Shown piece by piece: positions 6,820 through 11,938 of a DNA stretch of 11,938 nt. Each line of letters opens with the position of its first letter. Within the stretch, counting starts at the first letter, position 1. A program made the translations under genes and the position numbers. The DNA comes from Bacillota bacterium (GTDB lineage Bacteria; Bacillota; Clostridia; Christensenellales; CAG-138). The notes under the pieces were generated by a model. That model was given only the letters and a program-made list of their open reading frames with translations. It did not search any database and was not told the origin of the DNA. The stretch lies in assembly GCA_023453725.1 (NCBI GenBank), contig JAEXTB010000094.1, forward strand, positions 1-11,938. Direction: 5' to 3'.

Positions 6820-6846
6820 TTGCACAAAAAAACCTGTCTTTATAAG
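6820..6846 (+). promoter_or_regulatory. Possible promoter of the ECF sigma operon
   Basis: TTGCAC (6820-6825) and TATAAG (6841-6846) lie 15 bases apart, shorter than optimal for sigma A. No clear GGAAC-type ECF autoregulated promoter was seen. It is the best candidate between the groEL terminator and the gene, but weak. Confidence 0.35.
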
Positions 6847-6885
6847 GGAAAGGCCTTTTGAACGAACGCGGAAGGGGGGGAGAGT

Positions 6886-7443
6886 ATGCAGGATTCTGAG
6901 ATCATTGCGCTTTATTGGCAGCGGGACGAGGCAGCCATCGCCGAAACAAGCCGGAAATACGGCGCATATTGCTTCCGCATTGCCGCGAATATTCTGACGG
7001 CAAAGGAAGATGCCGAAGAATGTGTGAACGATGCATACCACCGGGCTTGGAATGCGATCCCGCCGGAGCGGCCCGAGCATCTTGGCGCGTGGCTCGGGCG
7101 GGTTGTGCGCAACGTGGCACTTGGCCGTTGGCAGCATGCGCATGCCCGGAAGCGCAACAGGGGCATGACTACGCTTTTAAGCGAGCTTGAGGAGTGCATC
7201 CCTTCTCCGCAGAACGTTGAAACGGCGCTGGACGAACAGGAATTGGGCGAACGTATCAGCATATGGCTGCGCTCCCTGCCGCAGGAGGACCGCATCCTGT
7301 TCGTGCGCCGCTACTGGTATGGTGTGCCGCTCAATGCGCTTGCAAAGGAGCAGCACAGCCCGGCGGCACGGTTGGCGCAGCGAATGTACCGGCTGCGCGG
7401 AGCGCTTAAGGCTGAACTCGAAAGGGAGGGGATCGTTTTATGA
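6886..7443 (+). CDS. ECF sigma factor, sigma-70 family
   Basis: A 185-residue extracytoplasmic-function sigma factor that directs RNA polymerase to a stress or envelope regulon. Region 2 spans about 17-85: YCFRIAANILTAKEDAEECVNDAYHRAWNAIPP carries the expected acidic D-A-E-E-C core and the -10 recognition helix, followed by LGAWLGRVVRNVA. A basic linker (87-93) follows. Region 4 spans about 120-182, with LPQEDRILFVRRYWYGVPLNALA and the recognition helix ARLAQRMYRLRGAL. The ribosome binding site is an unusual AAGGGGGGGAGAG just before the ATG. The stop TGA overlaps the next ATG (ATGA, 7440-7443), indicating translational coupling to the membrane protein that is probably its anti-sigma factor. 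This pairing is common in Clostridia. The target regulon is unknown. Confidence 0.93.
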   Translation: MQDSEIIALYWQRDEAAIAETSRKYGAYCFRIAANILTAKEDAEECVNDAYHRAWNAIPPERPEHLGAWLGRVVRNVALGRWQHAHARKRNRGMTTLLSELEECIPSPQNVETALDEQELGERISIWLRSLPQEDRILFVRRYWYGVPLNALAKEQHSPAARLAQRMYRLRGALKAELEREGIVL

Positions 7444-8597
7444 AGAAGGAACAGAAGGCGGAAACGCTGTTTCGCGGCATAACCAACATCAGTGATGCGG
7501 CCATCAATGAGGCCGCTTCGGATGCTTTGCCGGCAAAGCGGGCGCCATGGGTGAAATGGGGGGCTGTGGCAGCCTGCGCCTGCCTGCTTGCAACGGGCGC
7601 ATTTATGCTTGCCCGGCGCGGCGGCACGGATTCCCACGCGGTGCTCCAATGGTCGGCAGGCTTCCGGCCGGAGCAGTATTTCCAATACAATTACGGTGGA
7701 ATGGAACAGGGTGGTTCTTCTTCAATCGACTCTTCCGCAATTCCTTATGCGCAGACGCGCAGCTTTTCTGACGCACGGGTACAGCTTGAGGCGGAAGGCG
7801 TGATTCCCCGGATGGAAAATCACCCGCTTCTGTATTGCGGCGCACATTATAATGCGGATGGCAGCTTTTATAGCATCGAGTTTGTTTGGAGCCGCCGGGG
7901 AACGATGGACGATTACAGCGATCTGAAGGTTACAGCAGGATATCAGGAGATGCCCGCGCTTGAAGACTATATTTATGTGGAGACCGACGGGGAAGGTAAT
8001 ATCTTGGAACCGGCTGTGACCGTCACAGAGCGTGACGGAGTGCAGATTGTGGCAGAGGGCAGGGAAAACCGAAACAAGTCGCTTACATTTGAGACGGACA
8101 GCGGCTGGTATCGAATCGAAGGTTCCTTCAACGACGGCTATGCCGCTGTGGCAGAGCTGCTCGACTGGGTTTGGGAACACCCCATTGATTTTGCGCGCTT
8201 CCCCATTGAAGCGGGTGATGCTTATGACTATGTCCCGCTTGCGGACTGCCCGGATGCGTTTTCGGAATACCTGCCGGACTTTGCTGCCTTTGGGTTCACG
8301 GAGCTGGAAACGCATGTTACGCTCAAAAACGGTGCGCCCGTTGCATTGGAAGGACACTATACAACCGAAAGCGGAGAGGAAGGCGCCGAACGGATGCACT
8401 GGTGCATCACTGCGGAGCCGGATTACTATGACCTTGAGCGCGCTATCGGCACACTCGAAGCGTTGACGGAAGCGCAGGTTTACGATGCCCTCGCGGAGGG
8501 GAGCAGCATTGCGTTTTTGCAAGGAGGGTGCTGCGTCATCGTATTCCCACAGGAAGCGACAGAGGCATGGGCGTTGATCGCATCTCTGCAAAATTAG
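7440..8597 (+). CDS. Single-pass membrane protein, probable anti-sigma partner
   Basis: A 385-residue protein. The cytosolic N-terminus (1-37, MKKEQKAETLFRGITNISD then AAINEAASD) resembles the short N-terminal segment of Clostridia ECF anti-sigma-like proteins, in which a few helical turns before a W-K-W-G motif bind the sigma factor. One transmembrane helix follows (about 39-58, WGAVAACACLLATGAFMLA). The remaining 320 or so residues would be outside the membrane and are acidic and rich in beta-prone Tyr, Glu and Gly, with no zinc motif, protease or sugar-binding signature that I can name. Two similar stretches (YDYVPLADCPDAFSEYL and the YDLERAIGTLEALTEAQVYDAL area) may be helical. The start overlaps the sigma stop codon. 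It probably holds the sigma factor at the membrane until an external signal releases it. That role is inference from context, and the exterior domain is unrecognised. Confidence 0.65.
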   Translation: MKKEQKAETLFRGITNISDAAINEAASDALPAKRAPWVKWGAVAACACLLATGAFMLARRGGTDSHAVLQWSAGFRPEQYFQYNYGGMEQGGSSSIDSSAIPYAQTRSFSDARVQLEAEGVIPRMENHPLLYCGAHYNADGSFYSIEFVWSRRGTMDDYSDLKVTAGYQEMPALEDYIYVETDGEGNILEPAVTVTERDGVQIVAEGRENRNKSLTFETDSGWYRIEGSFNDGYAAVAELLDWVWEHPIDFARFPIEAGDAYDYVPLADCPDAFSEYLPDFAAFGFTELETHVTLKNGAPVALEGHYTTESGEEGAERMHWCITAEPDYYDLERAIGTLEALTEAQVYDALAEGSSIAFLQGGCCVIVFPQEATEAWALIASLQN

Positions 8598-8623
8598 AAA
8601 GAGCCCGCAGAACAAAGCAAGAA

Positions 8624-8654
8624 CTGCCCGGACATATGCCCGGGCAGCTTTTTT
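8624..8654 (+). terminator. Rho-independent terminator of the ECF sigma operon
   Basis: An 8-bp stem CTGCCCGG/CCGGGCAG around an 8-base loop (which itself contains the palindrome CATATG), then C and six T residues (8649-8654). The minus-strand flank TTCTTGCTTTGTT is a weaker U tract, so it may also stop the convergent XRE gene at lower efficiency. Confidence 0.85.
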
Positions 8655-8690
8655 GCGGCTTGAAACAGGGGCGCAGAGGGAGACCAGGGG

Positions 8691-8930
8691 CTATTCTCCA
8701 AAAAGCTCGTAAACCGTTGCGCCAAGTGACTTGGCCAGAAACAGCAATTCAAAATCTGCCACGATGCGGTCCCCCGTTTCTATGCGGCTGATGGCTTTTT
8801 GGCTCAGGTTCAGCCCTTCAAGCTGCAGCCTTGCGGCAAGTTGTTCCTGCGACAATCCCGCCCGTTCGCGCGCAGCGCGTACCTGCATGCCTGCGATGTT
8901 GCATCTGCTGTTGTATTTGTATAGCTTCAA
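8691..8930 (-). CDS. XRE-family HTH regulator, probable TTG start
   Basis: A 79-residue protein consisting almost wholly of one XRE/Cro-CI helix-turn-helix domain (about 15-70: RAARERAGLSQEQLAARL, then LSQKAISRIETGDR and ELLFLAKSLGATVYELF). The read beginning KLYKYNSRCNIAG matches small Clostridia XRE proteins that start close to this point. I therefore chose the TTG at 8930, which has a GGGAGATGGGA ribosome binding site, and not the in-frame ATGs at 8963 and 8987, which have none and would add an odd N-terminal extension. It is cytosolic, DNA-binding and without a ligand domain, so it is probably a transcriptional repressor. Its targets are unknown. It converges on the sigma operon and diverges from the sensor kinase gene. 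Confidence 0.8.
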   Translation of the reverse strand: MKLYKYNSRCNIAGMQVRAARERAGLSQEQLAARLQLEGLNLSQKAISRIETGDRIVADFELLFLAKSLGATVYELFGE

Positions 8931-9086
8931 CTGCGTCCCATCTCCCAACACTTGAAAAAACATTGCGCAAGCGCGCAGAATTACCATATATTGACAGCAA
9001 CATTTTTATTCCATACGATTTATGCCAAACATGACTAATGACGAGAAGCAAATAAAATCAGGCGCAGGCAAACCGGCAACAGTGCA

Positions 9087-9098
9087 ATAAAGCTTTAT
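9087..9098. repeat. 12-bp perfect palindrome upstream of the sensor kinase gene
   Basis: ATAAAGCTTTAT is a perfect inverted repeat in the divergent region between the XRE gene and the sensor kinase gene. It lies 54 bases upstream of the TATAAT at 9153. It could be an XRE operator or a chance palindrome. Confidence 0.4.
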
Positions 9099-9104
9099 GC
9101 TTCC

Positions 9105-9158
9105 TTAACGGCGCGCAAGCCGAGATAAACAAAATCTTAACACCGTTTCCTGTATAAT
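9105..9158 (+). promoter_or_regulatory. Candidate response-regulator box and promoter for the two-component operon
   Basis: A perfect -10 box TATAAT lies at 9153-9158, but no acceptable -35 box is present at the usual distance (9130-9135 reads CAAAAT). TTAACG (9105-9110), TAAACA (9126-9131) and TTAACA (9137-9142) are in the same orientation and phased by about 21 and 11 bases. This resembles the TTAACA-N5-TTAACA direct repeats bound by PhoP-type OmpR-family regulators. A weak -35 with phased repeats fits a promoter that needs an activator, perhaps the response regulator encoded downstream. This is inference from pattern only. Confidence 0.5.
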
Positions 9159-9196
9159 GGAATTATAAAGGCAGTATTATTGTGGGCATCTTCTGA

Positions 9197-10732
9197 ATGA
9201 AGTATAATATCCGTATGACTACGATGCGCAAGGAAATGAACAGGAAACTGCAAAAAATCCGTTCGGACGCACCGCATGGCAGGGAGCCGTTGCCGGAGGC
9301 CGAGGATGACAGGCTTTGGAGAAAGTGCAAGCTGGAATGGCGGCCATTGCTCAAAAGCTTCGCCGTGCTTATGCTTGCCACTGGGGCTGCTGCGCTGTTG
9401 GACAGCTATTTTGTTGAGAACAACAATGTTTCGATCATTTATACGCTGGCAATTGTAGTCGTTGCCAGCATAACACCGGGCTATATCTATGGAATCATTG
9501 CATCAATCATCAGTGTGATTGGCGTGAACTATTTTTTCGCAGAACCCAAATTCGGATTTAATTTTACGCAAACCGGTTACCCGATTACCTTCGCATCCCT
9601 GCTTGTGGTGTCCATCATCATGAGCACGCTTATGACGCGTTACCGCGAGGCGGCGCATGTTGCACGCCTGCGTGAAATGCGCACCAAAGCGTTGCACGCT
9701 TTAACAAATGAGTTCCTTGCGGCGGATGATGCCGATAGCTATGCGCGCATTGCCTGCGAGCATCTTTCAAGGGTATGCGAAGCACAGGCCTGCTATGCGC
9801 CGGTGGGGGAAGCACTTCCCGCGAACGTGCCGATTTGCATTACGCTGCCGGTTGAGATACGGGAGCATAAATTCGGAACAATTTATGTGCCGGAGCAGAC
9901 ATGTGCTGCTGCAACCAGCGAAAACCTGTTTGTTCTGATGAAAATGATTGTGTCCCAGCTTGCGCTCGCATTGGAACGCAACCGGTTGATTCAGGAACAC
10001 CGGCGCGTTCAGCTTCAGGCAGAGGCGGAGAAGATGCGCGGAAACCTGCTGCGTGCCGTATCGCACGACCTGCGCACGCCGCTTACGAGCATTCAGGGCG
10101 CAAGCGCAACCATCCTCGAAAGCGGCGAGCAGTTAGGGGCAGAGGTAAGCCTGCAACTTGTGGAGGACATTCATGAAAACTCGCAGTGGCTCATCCGTAT
10201 GGTAGAGAATCTGCTTTCCGTCACGAAGATCAGCGATGGCCCGGCTGCAGTAAAAAAAGAGCCGGAGGTCGTGGAAGAAGTCGTGGCACAGGCGGTTGGG
10301 CAATTGCGCAAGCGCTTCCCGGAAAAAGGAATTCAGGTGCGTGTGCCGGATGATATTCTTCTGATCCCAATGGATGCTACACTGATTGAGCAGGTGCTGA
10401 TCAACTTAGTGGAAAATGCGTTTTTCCATGCGGACACCACGCAGCCTGTTGAGATTACAGTACGCGACATGGGCGGAGATGTTGCCTTTGAAGTGCGCGA
10501 CCACGGCGCCGGCCTTGATCCCCTGCGCCTTGACACACTTTTTGAAGGCACGGGAACAAACCCGCAGGAGGCAAGCGGCGACGCGCATCGCGGCATGGGA
10601 ATTGGCCTTTCGATTTGCCGGGCCATTGTGCACGCGCATAAGGGAACGATCCGCGCATGGAATGCTGCTGAAGGGGGCGGCGCGATATTCGAGTTTACAT
10701 TGCCGAAGGAGGAAGCCGGGCATGAACAATAA
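9197..10732 (+). CDS. KdpD-like sensor histidine kinase (DUF4118), without KdpD N-domain
   Basis: A 511-residue membrane sensor kinase. After a basic N-terminus (1-50), four membrane helices (about 52-71, 77-95, 97-113 and 129-147) form the DUF4118 module found in KdpD. A GAF-like region follows (about 160-262), then the HisKA domain with H-box SHDLRTPLTSIQG (phospho-acceptor H290), and a HATPase domain with N-box NLVENAFFHA (403-412), G1 box RDHGAGL (434-440) and G2 box GMGIGLSICRAI (466-477). Unlike E. coli KdpD, it has no cytosolic N-terminal KdpD/Usp region, so it may respond to something other than K+. The start at 9197 has only a weak ribosome binding site, and nearby in-frame ATGs at 9215, 9224 and 9236 are possible. 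The end overlaps the response regulator gene by 11 bases, so the two are co-translated. Confidence 0.9.
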   Translation: MKYNIRMTTMRKEMNRKLQKIRSDAPHGREPLPEAEDDRLWRKCKLEWRPLLKSFAVLMLATGAAALLDSYFVENNNVSIIYTLAIVVVASITPGYIYGIIASIISVIGVNYFFAEPKFGFNFTQTGYPITFASLLVVSIIMSTLMTRYREAAHVARLREMRTKALHALTNEFLAADDADSYARIACEHLSRVCEAQACYAPVGEALPANVPICITLPVEIREHKFGTIYVPEQTCAAATSENLFVLMKMIVSQLALALERNRLIQEHRRVQLQAEAEKMRGNLLRAVSHDLRTPLTSIQGASATILESGEQLGAEVSLQLVEDIHENSQWLIRMVENLLSVTKISDGPAAVKKEPEVVEEVVAQAVGQLRKRFPEKGIQVRVPDDILLIPMDATLIEQVLINLVENAFFHADTTQPVEITVRDMGGDVAFEVRDHGAGLDPLRLDTLFEGTGTNPQEASGDAHRGMGIGLSICRAIVHAHKGTIRAWNAAEGGGAIFEFTLPKEEAGHEQ

Positions 10733-11426
10733 AACAACGCTGCTGATCGTGGAGGATGATAAAGCGATCGTTCATTTTATTTCATCAATCCTTAGCGTGA
10801 ATGAATACAGGACTCTGTATGCGGGAACGGGGCGCGAGGCGATTGCCCTGATTGCGTCATACCGGCCGGATGTGGTTCTGCTCGACCTCGGCCTGCCGGA
10901 CATTGACGGGCTGGATGTGCTCAAAACCGTGCGGCAGTGGTCGGAAGTGCCGATTATCGTTGTGTCCGCGCGCGGGCGGGAACAGGAAAAGGTGCAGGCG
11001 CTGGATCTTGGGGCGGATGATTACATCACCAAGCCTTTTGGCACTGCGGAGCTTCTGGCCCGCATCCGCACGGCGCTGCGCCACAGCATGCGTCCGGAGG
11101 TTACCAACATGCCCACGGGCCGGTTTAAGACGGGGGAGCTTGAGATTGACTTCGACCGCCGCCTTGTGATGGTGGAAGGGCGGGATGTACACCTGACGCA
11201 GATTGAATACAAAATCGTGACGCTGATTGCGCAGCACATCGGCAGAGTGCTGACGTATGATTATATCATCCAGCAGATCTGGGGAATACATCACACAAAA
11301 GATAACCAGATCCTGCGGGTAAACATGGCGAACATCCGCCGCAAGCTGGAGAAAAATCCTGCGGAGCCTCGTTATATCCTTACGGAAGTTGGCGTCGGAT
11401 ACCGTATGGTGGACGACACGAACTAA
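10722..11426 (+). CDS. KdpE-like OmpR-family response regulator
   Basis: A 234-residue cytosolic transcription regulator. The receiver domain (4-118) has the acidic pair E11-D12, phospho-acceptor D55 in LLDLGLPD, the switch S/T region VVSARG (80-85) and K104 in ITKPF. The C-terminal winged-helix domain (about 130-230) includes LTQIEYKIVTLIAQHIGRVLTYDYIIQQIWG and ends in RYILTEVGVGYRM, closely like KdpE. The true start is the ATG at 10722, with AGGAGG about 9 bases upstream. The frame is open further upstream inside the kinase gene, but that extension is a shadow. It is phosphorylated by the kinase encoded just before it. No kdpFABC genes are in this window, so its targets are not shown. A terminator follows. 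Confidence 0.93.
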   Translation: MNNKTTLLIVEDDKAIVHFISSILSVNEYRTLYAGTGREAIALIASYRPDVVLLDLGLPDIDGLDVLKTVRQWSEVPIIVVSARGREQEKVQALDLGADDYITKPFGTAELLARIRTALRHSMRPEVTNMPTGRFKTGELEIDFDRRLVMVEGRDVHLTQIEYKIVTLIAQHIGRVLTYDYIIQQIWGIHHTKDNQILRVNMANIRRKLEKNPAEPRYILTEVGVGYRMVDDTN

Positions 11427-11442
11427 GTTGCTTCAGAAGCAT

Positions 11443-11480
11443 AAACGCAGACACAGCAACGGCTGCGCCTGCGTTTTTTT
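11443..11480 (+). terminator. Rho-independent terminator of the two-component operon
   Basis: An outer 8-bp stem AAACGCAG/CTGCGTTT and an inner CAGC/GCTG stem around an AACG loop, with a small internal loop between them, then seven T residues (11474-11480). It begins 17 bases after the response regulator stop codon. Confidence 0.88.
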
Positions 11481-11573
11481 CGGATTGCAAGCCGGTTCTG
11501 CAAAATTTCTTAGAAAGGTGTCCTGGGAAATTCTGCACACCGTTTGACAAAATTTGAACATTTCTGGCAAAGC

Positions 11574-11603
11574 TTGCGTTCTCTTGCCATTTCGTAGTAA
11601 AAT
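11574..11603 (+). promoter_or_regulatory. Possible promoter of the last gene
   Basis: TTGCGT (11574-11579) and TAAAAT (11598-11603) are 18 bases apart, in an AT-rich stretch after the preceding terminator. The -35 box is a poor match, so support is modest. A transcript from here would carry a leader of about 85 nt. Confidence 0.4.
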
Positions 11604-11695
11604 AAATTGAAATATTGTGCAAAAGGCCCTTTTCCACAGGGGCTTTGCTGTAATGTTGCAATAAATCGTGCTCTACAGGAGGGCGACAGGGAAAA

Positions 11696-11938
11696 ATGGC
11701 AAATTATACGTATGATCCGGGACCACAACTCCCGAACTATATGAAAAAACGTGCGGAGGCAGGCGCTCCTTCAGGCACAGCGCGTGCAGCCAAGGAGACT
11801 GCGCCGCGCAAAAAGACTTCAAGTTCCACGGCGCGCAGCGGCGGGGGTACGGCCCGGAAGGTGAGCAGCGGTGTGCAGGCAGGCCGCACAGCGAAACCAC
11901 AGACTCAAAAACGGGGCACGAACAGCTCAAAAACCACC
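11696..11938 (+). CDS. Unidentified basic low-complexity protein, N-terminus only
   Basis: An open frame from the ATG at 11696 to the window edge gives 81 residues with no stop. AGGAGGG lies at 11677-11683, a little far from the ATG. The first 20 residues (MANYTYDPGPQLPNYMKKR) look like an ordered start. The rest is very rich in Lys, Arg, Ser, Thr, Ala and Gly, with repeated T-A-R and S-S-G patterns and almost no hydrophobic residues, so it is probably disordered and strongly basic. It could be a nucleic-acid-binding tail or the flexible N-terminal region of a larger protein, perhaps a membrane or envelope protein. I do not recognise a family, and the rest of the gene is outside the window. 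Confidence 0.65.
   Translation, partial: MANYTYDPGPQLPNYMKKRAEAGAPSGTARAAKETAPRKKTSSSTARSGGGTARKVSSGVQAGRTAKPQTQKRGTNSSKTT

Noticed and set aside
7722..8615. Open frame of 297 codons antisense to the probable anti-sigma gene
   Set aside because: The plus-strand gene is coupled to the sigma factor and has a membrane helix and a terminator. The antisense frame has a Cys/Arg/His-rich composition typical of shadows.
10416..10721. N-terminal extension of the response regulator inside the kinase gene
   Set aside because: The extension is Arg-rich and lies in another frame of the kinase HATPase domain. The receiver domain starts right after the ATG at 10722, which has its own ribosome binding site.
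11625..11648. Hairpin AAAGGCCC...GGGGCTTT upstream of the last gene
   Set aside because: The stem needs a bulge or mismatch and no T tract follows, so it does not qualify as a terminator. Any leader role would be speculation.

Overview
The window looks like chromosomal DNA from a low-to-mid GC Gram-positive of the Clostridia. The signs are strong AGGAGG-type ribosome binding sites, a perfect CIRCE operator in front of a groES-groEL pair, sigma-A-type promoters, U-tract hairpin terminators after most transcription units, and Clostridia-style small sigma and anti-sigma-like genes. The coding DNA is GC-rich by eye, which would fit a Christensenellales- or Oscillospirales-like lineage, but that placement is a guess. 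No phage, insertion sequence, CRISPR array, tRNA or rRNA was seen.

Layout. (1) 1-1337, plus strand: the tail of an unidentified gene, a P-loop uridine-kinase-like protein and a putative Imm5-like immunity protein, closed by a strong terminator. (2) 1399-2296, plus strand: a near-consensus promoter, a leader of about 93 nt, an MgtC/SapB-family membrane protein, and a terminator that lies inside the 3' end of the next, convergent gene. (3) 2263-4513, minus strand: a short sigma-70-like protein, and glycerol kinase with its own promoter and terminator. (4) 4664-6792, plus strand: the HrcA/CIRCE-controlled groES-groEL chaperonin operon. (5) 6886-8654, plus strand: an ECF sigma factor translationally coupled (ATGA overlap) to a single-pass membrane protein that is probably its anti-sigma partner. 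(6) 8691-8930, minus strand: a small XRE-type repressor, probably starting at TTG. (7) 9105-11480, plus strand: a KdpD/KdpE-like sensor kinase and response regulator pair with overlapping genes, preceded by TTAACA-like repeats, and followed by a terminator. (8) 11696 to the end: the start of an unidentified basic, low-complexity protein that runs off the window.

Most units are independent housekeeping or regulatory modules, not one pathway. The regulatory content is dense: two sigma-like proteins, one XRE regulator, one two-component system and the HrcA operator. I found no clear new multi-gene system. The most testable leads are the response-regulator-like repeats at 9105-9142, the second dyad in the groES promoter, the absence in GlpK of both known regulatory sites, the immunity-like gene without a visible toxin, and the terminator nested in a convergent gene.
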